Shown here: positions 26,712-36,126 of the stretch, one piece after another
Layout of the letters: each line of letters starts with the position of its first letter
Numbering within the stretch: position 1 is the first letter of the stretch
Source of the DNA: Kitasatospora xanthocidica
GTDB lineage: Bacteria; Actinomycetota; Actinomycetes; Streptomycetales; Streptomycetaceae
NCBI RefSeq assembly: GCF_014656195.1
Contig: NZ_BNBY01000001.1
Location: 503,148-567,147 of the forward strand
Direction of reading: 5' to 3'
Length of the DNA: 64,000 bases
Notes under the pieces: generated by a model
Seen by the model: only the letters and a program-made list of their open reading frames with translations
Database searches by the model: none
What the model was told of the DNA's origin: nothing
Translations under genes and position numbers: made by a program

Positions 26712-26912
26712 ATGGCTGAGCTCTGGAAGTCGCTGCCCTCCTGGGTGCGCAACATCGTCATCCCGGTGCTGGTCCTGGTGCTGGCCTGGAACATCGTCGC
26801 CTTCGTCTTCGGCGTGGTCGGGGCGCTGGTCTGGTTCGCGATCAAGCTGCTGGTGGTGGTCGGCATCGCGGCCGCGGTGGTGATCCTGGTGAAGAAGGCC
26901 GCCAGGAGCTGA
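26712..26912 (+). CDS. DUF5326 small membrane protein
   Basis: A 66-residue protein: a short amphipathic head (MAELWKSLPSWVRN) and two hydrophobic segments, ending KKAARS. It matches the streptomycete DUF5326 family that sits next to thiC. Function unknown. GGGGAGAAGAGGAA lies before ATG 26712, and a hairpin terminator follows, so it is probably transcribed on its own. Confidence 0.75.
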   Translation: MAELWKSLPSWVRNIVIPVLVLVLAWNIVAFVFGVVGALVWFAIKLLVVVGIAAAVVILVKKAARS

Positions 26913-26938
26913 CCGCCCTCCCCCGCACCGCCGCCCTG

Positions 26939-26970
26939 AGGCCCGGTCCCCGTCACGGGGAGCCGGGCCT
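26939..26970 (+). terminator. hairpin terminator after DUF5326
   Basis: Arms AGGCCCGG...CCCCGT and the matching ACGGGG...CCGGGCCT (26939-26953 with 26955-26970) form a stem with one bulge. Confidence 0.7.
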
Positions 26971-26996
26971 CGGCCGTTCCCGTTCCCGGGCATCCC

Positions 26997-27050
26997 GCCC
27001 GCCTGCCTCCGCCTGCTGCCTCCGCCCGCTGCCTCCGCCCGACGCTTCCG
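26997..27050. repeat. short degenerate CTGCCTCCGCC repeats
   Basis: Four diverging ~13-14-bp units around TGCCTCCGCC lie between the DUF5326 terminator and the TPP riboswitch. No function seen. Confidence 0.6.
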
Positions 27051-27125
27051 GCCGGTGGACCCGCTCTGGACCTGCGCCGATCGGCTCGCTACGGTGTTGG
27101 GCGTCATGTGCAGGCAACACCGCCT

Positions 27126-29075
<1,950 letters not shown>

Positions 29076-29150
29076 GGCCCGAGGATGGGCGCCGCTTCAC
29101 GAGGCTGACGGCCTCCGGGAGCGGCGTCCGTTCGGTTTCGGGCTCGGGCC
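29076..29150 (+). repeat. nested inverted repeats at the left inner end of the islet
   Basis: GGCCCGAG (29076-29083) pairs with CTCGGGCC (29143-29150); inside, GCCGCT (29091-29096) pairs with AGCGGC (29120-29125) and GAGGC (29101-29105) with GCCTC (29111-29115). The set starts at the first base after the direct repeat. It may be a recombination arm, a folded single-strand site or a terminator for thiC. Confidence 0.6.
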
Positions 29151-29360
29151 CTGACGGCGATCGAGGTGGACGATGACGTTCTGGCGAAGCCCTGTGCTCC
29201 CCGAGGTGCCCCTGCCGAGCGTCCGGCCTCTGATATTTCGACAGTGCGTCGCTCCGGCCACCGGTCTCTGCCATGCTGTGGACCGAGTGTGACGAGCCGT
29301 CGGGCCATGTCGGGGCGTGCTGACCATGCGTCAGGCATTCGGGGTAGGAAGGCTGATTCC

Positions 29361-30503
29361 TTGGCTGGTGGGACCGCGCGCGGCGAGGGTTTAGCAGCCC
29401 TCGTTCCGCAGTCGAGCAGGCCCGTCGTGGCGGTGGTCGGAAGCACCCCGCCGGGGGATTCCGAGCGAGCTGATGGCAGTGTTTCGGCCGCACGGGCCGC
29501 CGAGGAGATCGGTGCCGCCCTCGCGGTGCGGGGATGCGATCTGATGGTCTATTCGAGCTCGCCCGCGTTCCTGGAACACCATGTTGTCACCGGGTACCTC
29601 GCCGGGGCGCCGATCTCGGCCCGGTCGATCCGGGTGCGGCCCCCGTTCGACCATCCGCGTATCGACTTCGCGGAGATGAACCAGCACGAGGAGGCCTTCG
29701 AGGTCCGCCATGAGGCCGGGGAGGACTGGGAGGTCGCCTTCTACCGGTCGCTGAGCGAGGTGCAGGGGATCGTCCTGATAGGCGGCGGCCGGACCACCCT
29801 GGTGACCGCGATGGTAGGACTGGCCTTCGAGATACCGCTGGCGCCGGTCGCAACCTTCGGTGGTGGCGCGCGCAAGGCCTGGGAGACGCTTGGCAGGGTC
29901 CGCAACCAGGCTACGGAGGACGAGATCTCCGATCTCGGGGCCGGCTGGCGGCCCGGTTCCGGTGAGCGCGTGGTGGAGATCCTGCTGGAACAGCGCCGCC
30001 GTCGGCTCACGCAACAGCGGCAGCGGGAGGAAGGCCGTCGGTCTCAGGCGCGGCGCGCGGGTCTGGGCCTCCTAGTCGGAACGGTGATGTTGCTGGCCGC
30101 CCTGGCGACGATCCCACTCACCTATGCCACCACGGGCAGCGCTTCGCTGAACCTGACCGCGCTCATCCTGGGCTCCTTGCTGGCGGCCATCTCCGGGGCC
30201 ATCACCAGGACCTCGGTCGACCGCGGTGGCGACTGGTACCGAGCCTCCGCTCTCGGTATGGCCGCCGGCGCAGTGGCCTTTCTGCTCTTCGTGACGGCGC
30301 AGTTGGCCACATCGCCGGACATCCTGGCCGGAGCCGGCGCCAGAAGGCTGCTGTTCTTCGTGGTGTCCGTCGGTTTCATCGCGGGATTCACCTCCGATGC
30401 GGTCTACGCCAAGCTGCGGCAGCAGGACGTCCTCGACATGTCCGGGTTGAATTCGGCAGTGACCTCCCCGACGGCCGCGGAGGAGGAACCGGGTGGGCAA
30501 TGA
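29361..30503 (+). CDS. SLOG-domain protein with four C-terminal membrane segments (putative defence effector)
   Basis: About 380 residues if read from TTG 29361, which has AGGAAGG eight bases upstream; the open frame runs back to 29166 without a ribosome site. Residues ~20-205 look like a SLOG (LOG/DprA-like Rossmann) nucleotide-sensing domain: VVAVVGSTPPGDS, AAEEIGAALAVRGCDLMVYS, then GIVLIGGGRTTLVTAMVGLA and FGGGARKAWETL. An Arg/Gln-rich helix follows (~210-232), then four hydrophobic segments (about 234-255, 265-285, 297-318, 327-350). In Thoeris and related systems, SLOG domains bind TIR-made ADP-ribose signals, here presumably to gate a membrane effector. A TTA Leu codon (29391) lies early in the frame, so translation may depend on the bldA tRNA. 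The 3' end overlaps the TIR gene by 11 bp. Family assignment is by pattern only. Confidence 0.65.
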   Translation: MAGGTARGEGLAALVPQSSRPVVAVVGSTPPGDSERADGSVSAARAAEEIGAALAVRGCDLMVYSSSPAFLEHHVVTGYLAGAPISARSIRVRPPFDHPRIDFAEMNQHEEAFEVRHEAGEDWEVAFYRSLSEVQGIVLIGGGRTTLVTAMVGLAFEIPLAPVATFGGGARKAWETLGRVRNQATEDEISDLGAGWRPGSGERVVEILLEQRRRRLTQQRQREEGRRSQARRAGLGLLVGTVMLLAALATIPLTYATTGSASLNLTALILGSLLAAISGAITRTSVDRGGDWYRASALGMAAGAVAFLLFVTAQLATSPDILAGAGARRLLFFVVSVGFIAGFTSDAVYAKLRQQDVLDMSGLNSAVTSPTAAEEEPGGQ

Positions 30504-31914
30504 CCGTGCACTTGCCGAGCGGCCCACCGTGTTCCTGAGCCACCGCTACCGGTCCGCGGACGTTAACCTCTTCTTCTGGCGCATCATCAGTGAGGTCCAG
30601 GAGGTGGCGTTTCGGGTCGACGAGGGCACCATGTTCACCAGCGTCACCCGGCTTGAGCGGCTGATCCGCGATGCCGACGGTTTCGTCGGCGTCTATCCGC
30701 TTCCGGGGGATTCCCAGGAGTCCTGGGACCTGGCGGAGTTGCGCCAGGAAGCCCGTTACTTCCTGCTGGAACTCGGCATCGCCATCCGCGCCCAGCGGCC
30801 GGCCATCGTGTTCTGCGACCATCGCTATCGGCGTCTGATGCAGTCGCCGCCGAGTGTCATGGTGATCGAGTACGACCCGCAGGAGATCTCGGATGCCCCG
30901 GATTCGGCGTTGGTCGCCAGGGTCAGCCGGGCCTACCGGGCCTTCGTCGAACGGCTGAGCCTCGCGATGGGCATCAGGAGGAAGGCGCGGGCTCACCAGG
31001 CCGGAAGGGTAGGACTGCTGCTGTCACGCGAGTACCAGCCGGAGGTCCGCGAAGCCCTGGAACAGGTGCTGAACGATACGGCGTGGGAGCCCGCGCCGTT
31101 ACCCTGGCCACCGAGGTTCGACCCGGAGCTGATGACCCGGCTGCGTAGGCTCGACTGGGCGATCCTGGCCCTGGACGACCCGGCGGCGCAGATGACGGCG
31201 GGCTTCGTCCTCGGGCACGGTGTGCCGCTGCTGCCGATGCTCCACGAGCGGAACGGCCCCCAGGCCGAGACCGCCGAGGAGGTGCTGTTCGGGGAGTCGG
31301 AGGTTGGGCACCGCAAGGCGATGCTCCGGTGGGAGTCCGAGGCGGATCTGGTGCCGGCGTTCCGCACGCATCTGAAGGTGATCGGTCAGCAGCCGCGCTA
31401 CATCCGGGACGCCGGCCAGGCGGCCGAGTACTTCGCGTCGGCCAGCAGGCGCAAAGAGCAGGTCTTCCTCAGCTATGCGCGCGAGGACAGCGTGGTGGCG
31501 GCGGAGTTCAGCACTCTGCTGCGCGGCTCGTTCCAGAAGGTCTTCGACTACCGGGTGCAGGGTGCGATACGAGCCGGTGCGAACTGGATGGCCGAGCTCT
31601 CCGACGGGCTCTCCACCAGCGCGATCGGGGTGCTGCTGTTCTCGTCCAGTTACTGGCAGAGCAAGTGGTGCACCATGGAGGCGGAACGGCTCTACCGGGC
31701 CCACATCGAGGGCCGTGCCCGACTGCTTCCGGTCTGCCTGGAACGAACCGCGGTGCCGGAGCCGTTCAGCGGGCTCCAGTACCGGGCGCTGTACCAGTCG
31801 AGCGCCGAGGACATCGTTGCCGAGCTCGTGCGCGAGTTCCCGCTCGCCGAGTCGCTGGAGGCGGTCGCTCTGCCGGACTCCCGGCGGCCGCGCGTGGAGA
31901 ACTTCGGGGACTGA
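30493..31914 (+). CDS. multi-domain TIR protein (putative NAD-cleaving sensor)
   Basis: A 473-residue soluble protein. The C-terminal domain (~320-450) is a typical TIR: VFLSYARED (324-332), VLLFSSSYWQSKWCTMEAE with candidate catalytic Glu396 four residues after Trp392, as in NAD-cleaving TIRs. Residues ~10-130 form another TIR- or deoxyribosyltransferase-like Rossmann region: VFLSHRYR, DADGFVGVYPL and LELGIAI, whose Glu-Leu-Gly resembles TIR-like NADase motifs. Residues ~170-300 repeat the pattern weakly (VGLLLSREY, LDWAILALDDP, GHGVPLLPML). GTG 30493 lies inside the SLOG gene, six bases after AGGAGG, so the two are coupled. Likely job: sense infection and make a nucleotide signal for the SLOG-membrane partner; inferred. 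Confidence 0.8.
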   Translation: MGNDRALAERPTVFLSHRYRSADVNLFFWRIISEVQEVAFRVDEGTMFTSVTRLERLIRDADGFVGVYPLPGDSQESWDLAELRQEARYFLLELGIAIRAQRPAIVFCDHRYRRLMQSPPSVMVIEYDPQEISDAPDSALVARVSRAYRAFVERLSLAMGIRRKARAHQAGRVGLLLSREYQPEVREALEQVLNDTAWEPAPLPWPPRFDPELMTRLRRLDWAILALDDPAAQMTAGFVLGHGVPLLPMLHERNGPQAETAEEVLFGESEVGHRKAMLRWESEADLVPAFRTHLKVIGQQPRYIRDAGQAAEYFASASRRKEQVFLSYAREDSVVAAEFSTLLRGSFQKVFDYRVQGAIRAGANWMAELSDGLSTSAIGVLLFSSSYWQSKWCTMEAERLYRAHIEGRARLLPVCLERTAVPEPFSGLQYRALYQSSAEDIVAELVREFPLAESLEAVALPDSRRPRVENFGD

Positions 31915-31950
31915 AGCAACCGATGGAGTCAGTGCCCGGGGCAACCGGCG

Positions 31951-31982
31951 CTACCTCCCCCTCGCCGACTGACACCCCGCAC
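31951..31982 (+). repeat. attR-like 32-bp direct repeat
   Basis: Exact copy of 29044-29075, here noncoding, 36 bp past the TIR stop. The 11 bases before it still resemble thiC (read in thiC frame it gives GNRRYLPLAD then stop, against [10 protein letters not shown] in thiC), then similarity fades. The hairpin terminator directly to its right is probably thiC's original one. Confidence 0.9.
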
Positions 31983-31986
31983 CACT

Positions 31987-32023
31987 GAAGCGCCGCCCCG
32001 GGGGATTCCCGGGGCGGCGCTTC
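31987..32023. terminator. bidirectional hairpin terminator, probably the ancestral thiC terminator
   Basis: A perfect 16-bp stem with a 5-nt loop (31987-32002 with 32008-32023) starts four bases after the right repeat and also serves the opposing VOC gene. Confidence 0.85.
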
Positions 32024-32044
32024 GGGGTTGTGGGGCCGGGGCGG

Positions 32045-32431
32045 TCAGGCGGTGGTGTCCTGGGGGTACCAGCGGAGTTCGACGGTGTTGCCGTCGGGGT
32101 CGCGGACGTAGAGGGAGGTGGCGGTGCCGCGGGCGCCGTAGCGGGGGACGGGGCCTTCGAGGACGGTGAAGACGCCGGAGTCGATGACCTGCTGCCAGTC
32201 GAGGGGTTCGACGGTGAGGCAGATGTGGTCGACGTTGGACTCCTGCCGGGGGCGGCTGGTCAGGTCGATGATGGTGTCGGCGGTGACGCGGACGGACGGG
32301 AAGGACACCTTGCCGGCGCGCCACTCGTCGACGCGGACGGGCTCCAGGCCGAGGAGGCCGGCGTAGAAGGCCAGGGAGCGCTCGACGTCCGAGACGTTGA
32401 GGACGAGGTGGTCGAAGGCTATGACGCGCAC
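32045..32431 (-). CDS. VOC family protein (glyoxalase-like)
   Basis: A 128-residue protein with two VOC modules: IAFDHLVLNVSDVERSLAFY at the N-terminus and NVDHICLTVEPLDWQQVI, ending YVRDPDGNTVELRWY. The His in FDHLVL, the His in VDHICL and the Glu in VELRWY are the expected metal ligands. Substrate unknown. GTG 32431 is chosen because AAGGAC precedes it closely; the open frame continues upstream through low-quality sequence. It is divergent from the LysR gene, which may regulate it. Confidence 0.8.
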   Translation of the reverse strand: MRVIAFDHLVLNVSDVERSLAFYAGLLGLEPVRVDEWRAGKVSFPSVRVTADTIIDLTSRPRQESNVDHICLTVEPLDWQQVIDSGVFTVLEGPVPRYGARGTATSLYVRDPDGNTVELRWYPQDTTA

Positions 32432-32538
32432 GGTGGGTCCTTGGGTGGGACGGGGGACGGCGGGGGCGGTCCCACGCGGTCGGTGACGGGTTCCATGATC
32501 CTCCGGTCCGAAGGTCGGATCAACACACGATGACCGTA

Positions 32539-32565
32539 CGATCGTTGAGCGGGATTCAACGATCG
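32539..32565. promoter_or_regulatory. LysR operator candidate
   Basis: CGATCGTTGA (32539-32548) and TCAACGATCG (32556-32565) form a perfect 10-bp inverted repeat with a 7-bp gap, 15 bp before the LysR start, between it and the divergent VOC gene. Autoregulation is likely. Confidence 0.6.
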
Positions 32566-32579
32566 AGGGGTGGGGCGGC

Positions 32580-33506
32580 ATGCTGGAACGGCTGGAGATC
32601 GAGGTCCTCCTCACGCTCGCCGAGGAGTTGCACTTCGGCCGGACCGCCGAGCGTCTGCACCTGACCACCGGGCGGGTCAGCCAGGTGGTGAAGAAGGTGG
32701 AGCGCCAGATCGGCGCCCCGCTGTTCGAGCGCACCAGCCGGTCGGTGCGGATCACCCCGGTGGGGCGGCAGTTGGCGGACGACCTGGTCCCGGTGGTGGA
32801 GGCGATGACGGCCGCGCTGCGGCGGGCTGAGGACGCCGGCCGGGGGGTGACGGGGGTGCTGCGGGTGGCGTTCCTCGGGGAGTGGACGGCGCCGGTGCTG
32901 CTGAAGGCGGTGGCGCTGTTCGGCGAGCGGCACCCGGAGTGCCGGGTCGACGTCCGCGAGGTGCAGCTCTCCGACTCCCGGGCGAGCCTGGTGGACGGTT
33001 CGGTGGACGTGCTGATCGCCTCCTACCCGTTCGACGGGATGGCCTGCGGACCGGTGCTGCTGACCGAGCAGCGGGTCCTGGCGGTGCCGGTCGGGCATCC
33101 GCTGGCCGGGGAGCGGTCGGTGTCGGTGGAGGTGCTGGCCGACCATCCGGTGGTGCAGTACCCGGCGGTCACCTCGGCGGCGTTCAAGCGGGACCGCACC
33201 CCCGACCACACCCCGTCGGGCCGTCCGGTGGCCAAGGGGCCGGCGGGCGGCACCTTCTCCGAGATGCTGGGCCTGGTCGCGATGGGCCGCGGTGTGCTGC
33301 CGGTCGGCGAGCACTCCCGCCGCTACTACCCGCGCCCGGACGTCGTGTACGTGCCGATCCACGACGCGCCCCCGATCGAGCGCGGCCCGATCTGGCGGGA
33401 GGGGAACTCGACGGCCCGGGTGCTCGCGTTCGTCCGGGCGGCGGCGGACGCCGCCGGTGGCCGCGAAGGGGGCGCGGTACCGTCCTGCGTGGCGGCGGCG
33501 GAGTGA
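32580..33506 (+). CDS. LysR family transcriptional regulator
   Basis: A 308-residue regulator. The N-terminal winged helix is intact (IEVLLTLAEELHFGRTAERL, VSQVVKKVERQIGAPLFERT), followed by the two-lobed periplasmic-binding-like effector domain (GVLRVAFLGEWTAPVL ... VLPVGEHSRRYYPRPDVVYV). The usual 'HFGRTAERLH' helix replaces the more typical HFTRAAERL. ATG 32580 follows GAGGGGTGGGG. The divergent VOC gene is the likely target. Confidence 0.85.
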   Translation: MLERLEIEVLLTLAEELHFGRTAERLHLTTGRVSQVVKKVERQIGAPLFERTSRSVRITPVGRQLADDLVPVVEAMTAALRRAEDAGRGVTGVLRVAFLGEWTAPVLLKAVALFGERHPECRVDVREVQLSDSRASLVDGSVDVLIASYPFDGMACGPVLLTEQRVLAVPVGHPLAGERSVSVEVLADHPVVQYPAVTSAAFKRDRTPDHTPSGRPVAKGPAGGTFSEMLGLVAMGRGVLPVGEHSRRYYPRPDVVYVPIHDAPPIERGPIWREGNSTARVLAFVRAAADAAGGREGGAVPSCVAAAE

Positions 33507-33541
33507 GCGCCGCCGGGCGGTGAAGCCGCCCACGGGCGGGC

Positions 33542-34378
33542 TCAGGAGATGGCGCGCAGGCGGGGCGGGGCCGGGGTGAGCAGGCGGTCGAGGTGGGCGG
33601 CGGTCTCGTCGTCGGCGGGGAGCAGGACCAGGAGCTGCTGGGAGTCGTCGGGCAGTTCCAGGGTCTCGCGGTGGAGGCGGAGTTCGGGGCCGGCCGGGTG
33701 GTGGAGGCGCAGCGGGCCGCGCCGGGGGACGAGGTGGTTGCCGAGGCGGCGGGTGAACTCGGGGCCGGCGAGCGGGGCGAGGTCGGTGCTGAGCCACTCG
33801 GAGGCTTCGGCGGTGGGGCCGATCCAGAGGTCGAAGGCCTGTTCGTCGGCGATGTCGTCCCAGTCGGCGAAGAGGGTGCGGGCGCGCGGGTCGGTGAAGA
33901 CGTAGCGGGTGAGGTTGGGGGCCGGGGTGTCGAGCAGGCCGGCCGCGCCGAGGACGGCCGCGTAGCCGCTGGTGTGGGCGAGGACGTCGCCGAGCCGGTT
34001 GGTGACGGCGGCGATGCCGGGTTCGAGCAGCCGCAGGGTCTCGCGGACGGTGGGGCGGATGTCGCGGGGTGCGGGGACGGGCCGGGTGCGGCCGGCGCAC
34101 GCGCCGCCGGTGATCTTGGTGAGGTAGCGCAGGTGGTTGCGTTCGGCGGGGTCGAGGCTGAGGGCGTCGGCGAGCGCGTTGACCACGGGGGTGGAAGGGT
34201 TGCGGTCCCGGCCCTGCTCCAGCCGGGTCAGGTACTCGACGCTGATGCCGGCGCGGACGGCCAGATCGGAGCGGCGCAGTCCGGGTGAGCGGCGGCGGCC
34301 GTGGTCGGGCAGTCCCAGCGTCTCCGGCTGGATGCTGTCGCGCTTGGCGCGGATGAAGTCCCCCAGTGGTGTCCCCAT
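33542..34378 (-). CDS. XRE-type regulator with MmyB-like ligand domain
   Basis: A 278-residue protein. Residues 1-80 form the helix-turn-helix (GLRRSDLAVRAGISVEYLTR, LEQGRDRNPSTPVVNALADA). The rest matches the MmyB-like domain seen in many streptomycete regulators (AVTNRLGDVLAHTSGYAAVL, LVPRRGPLRLHHPAGPEL), thought to bind a small molecule. These regulators are commonly divergent from the oxidoreductase they control, as here with the FMN reductase gene that starts 102 bp away. Confidence 0.85.
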   Translation of the reverse strand: MGTPLGDFIRAKRDSIQPETLGLPDHGRRRSPGLRRSDLAVRAGISVEYLTRLEQGRDRNPSTPVVNALADALSLDPAERNHLRYLTKITGGACAGRTRPVPAPRDIRPTVRETLRLLEPGIAAVTNRLGDVLAHTSGYAAVLGAAGLLDTPAPNLTRYVFTDPRARTLFADWDDIADEQAFDLWIGPTAEASEWLSTDLAPLAGPEFTRRLGNHLVPRRGPLRLHHPAGPELRLHRETLELPDDSQQLLVLLPADDETAAHLDRLLTPAPPRLRAIS

Positions 34379-34479
34379 ATGACGAGCGTACGACTCGGTC
34401 CGACGTGGAGGGTGGCCCTGCGGGGGCCAGCCTGGGCACGGTCTGGTTGGGGCCCGGGGGCGCGCCGAGAGTGGTGGCC

Positions 34480-35112
34480 ATGGAGACGAACGCCAATGAG
34501 CAGCAGAGCACGAACAAGCAGCAGGGCGCGCACAAGCTGGTGATCATCCTCGGCAGTGTCCGGGAGGGCCGCTTCGGCCCGGTGGTGTCCTCGTGGGTGG
34601 CCGAGCAGGCCGCCGCGCACGGCGGCTTCGAGGTCGAGGTGGTGGACCTCGCCGAGGTCGAGCTGCCACTCGAACTGCCAGCCGCCTCACCGAAGTTCGC
34701 GGGCGACGGTTACCCCCGTCCGGCCGGGATGGCGAGGCTGACCGAGGCCCTGGAGGGCGCCGACGCCTTCGTCGTCGTCACGCCGGAGTACAACCACAGC
34801 TACCCCGCCTCGCTGAAGGCCGCCATCGACTGGCACTTCACCCAGTGGACGGCCAAGCCGGTCGCCTTCGTCAGCTACGGCGGCGCGGCCGGCGGCCGGC
34901 ACGCCGTCCTGCACCTGGAGAACGTGCTGACCGAGCTGCACGCGGTGACCATCCGGGACGGCCTGGCCTTCCCCAACTACTTCACCGCCTGGACGGACGG
35001 CCGTCCGGACGACCCGCAGGCGCCCGGCTACGCCAAGGTCCTGCTCGACCAACTGGACTGGTGGGCGGGCGCGTTGAAGAACGCCCGGGCCGCCTCGCCG
35101 TACCCGGCGTGA
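34480..35112 (+). CDS. NADPH-dependent FMN reductase family protein
   Basis: A 210-residue flavodoxin-like protein. After a ~20-residue Gln/Asn-rich tail, KLVIILGSVREGRFGPVVSS binds FMN phosphate, VVVTPEYNHSYPASLKAAID is the second flavin loop and AFVSYGGAAGGRHAVLHLEN the third. Such enzymes reduce FMN, quinones or azo dyes with NAD(P)H. ATG 34480 is chosen after GAGAGTGG; an in-frame upstream extension lacks a ribosome site. The aldo/keto reductase gene follows after 43 bp and may share its transcript. Confidence 0.85.
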   Translation: METNANEQQSTNKQQGAHKLVIILGSVREGRFGPVVSSWVAEQAAAHGGFEVEVVDLAEVELPLELPAASPKFAGDGYPRPAGMARLTEALEGADAFVVVTPEYNHSYPASLKAAIDWHFTQWTAKPVAFVSYGGAAGGRHAVLHLENVLTELHAVTIRDGLAFPNYFTAWTDGRPDDPQAPGYAKVLLDQLDWWAGALKNARAASPYPA

Positions 35113-35155
35113 AGCCCCGCGAGGGAGGAACGGAAACGAGGGAGGAGCAGGAGCG

Positions 35156-36124
35156 ATGGAGTACCTGAAGCTCGCCGGTACCGACCTGGAGGTCAGCCGG
35201 ATCGCGCTCGGCTGCATGGGCTTCGGCGGCTCGGGCGGCGGGCACAACCCGTGGGCGCTGGACGAGGAGGCCGCGGCGCCGGTCTTCCGGCGGGCGGTGG
35301 AGCTCGGCATCACCTTCTGGGACACCGCCAACGTGTACGGCGGCGGCGCCTCGGAGGAGCTGGTCGGCCGGGCGGTGCGGCGCTACACCCGGCGGGAGGA
35401 CGTCGTCCTGGCGACGAAGGCGGGCCTGCCGATGCACGACGGCCCGGGCGGCTCCGGGCTCTCCCGGCGGGCGGTGCTGGAGCAGGTCGACGGTTCGCTG
35501 GCGCGCCTCGGCACCGACCACATCGACCTCTTCCAGCTGCACCGCTTCGACCCGGCGACCCCGGTCGAGGAGACGGTGGCGGCCCTGCGGGAGGTGGTCG
35601 ACGCGGGCAAGGTCCGGTACGTCGGCGCCTCCTCGATGTGGGCCTGGCGGTTCGCCGAGCTGCGGTACGCCGCCGAGCGCTCGGGCGGCCCGGACTTCGT
35701 GTCGATGCAGCACCAGTACAGCCTGGTGCAGCGGGAGGAGGAGCGGGAGATGTTCCCGTTCCTCGCGGACCGGGGCGTCTCCAGCCTGGTGTGGTGCCCG
35801 CTGGCCTCGGGCCGGCTGGCCCGCCCGTACGGGGAGCGGACCGCCCGCTCGGCCGGGGACCCGGTCGCCCGGCGGTTCTTCGGGGACGTGGACCGGCCGA
35901 TCGTGGACGCCGTCCAGGACGTGGCCGCCGCCCGCGGGGTGCCGATGGCGCAGGTCGCGCTGGCCTGGGTGCTGCGCAACCCGGTGGTCGCCGCCCCGGT
36001 CGTCGGCGCGACCCGCCCGGGCCACCTGGACGACGCCGCGGCCGCCGTGCGGCTGCGCCTGACCGACGCCGAGGCAGCGGCCCTGGAGGCGGCGTACACG
36101 CCCCGCCTGCCGACCGGTTTCTGA
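35156..36124 (+). CDS. aldo/keto reductase
   Basis: A 322-residue TIM-barrel oxidoreductase. The catalytic tetrad context is visible: FWDTANVYGGGASEELVGRA (Asp, Tyr), VLATKAGLP (Lys) and LFQLHRFD (His). The NADPH-binding end has VVGATRPGHLDDAAAAV. Reduces aldehydes or ketones; substrate unknown. The ribosome site GGAGGAGCAGGAG is strong. It follows the FMN reductase gene and converges on a membrane-protein gene with only two bases between the stops. Confidence 0.88.
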   Translation: MEYLKLAGTDLEVSRIALGCMGFGGSGGGHNPWALDEEAAAPVFRRAVELGITFWDTANVYGGGASEELVGRAVRRYTRREDVVLATKAGLPMHDGPGGSGLSRRAVLEQVDGSLARLGTDHIDLFQLHRFDPATPVEETVAALREVVDAGKVRYVGASSMWAWRFAELRYAAERSGGPDFVSMQHQYSLVQREEEREMFPFLADRGVSSLVWCPLASGRLARPYGERTARSAGDPVARRFFGDVDRPIVDAVQDVAAARGVPMAQVALAWVLRNPVVAAPVVGATRPGHLDDAAAAVRLRLTDAEAAALEAAYTPRLPTGF

Positions 36125-36126
36125 GC

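Noticed and set aside
29166..29360. Upstream part of the SLOG gene frame as coding
   Set aside because: No ribosome site at GTG 29166 or ATG 29307, mixed third-position bases and no recognisable sequence; the TTG at 29361 after AGGAAGG is better supported.
31940..31982. A second thiC fragment as a pseudogene
   Set aside because: Similarity covers only the repeat plus about ten bases; this is an attachment-site copy, not a decayed gene.
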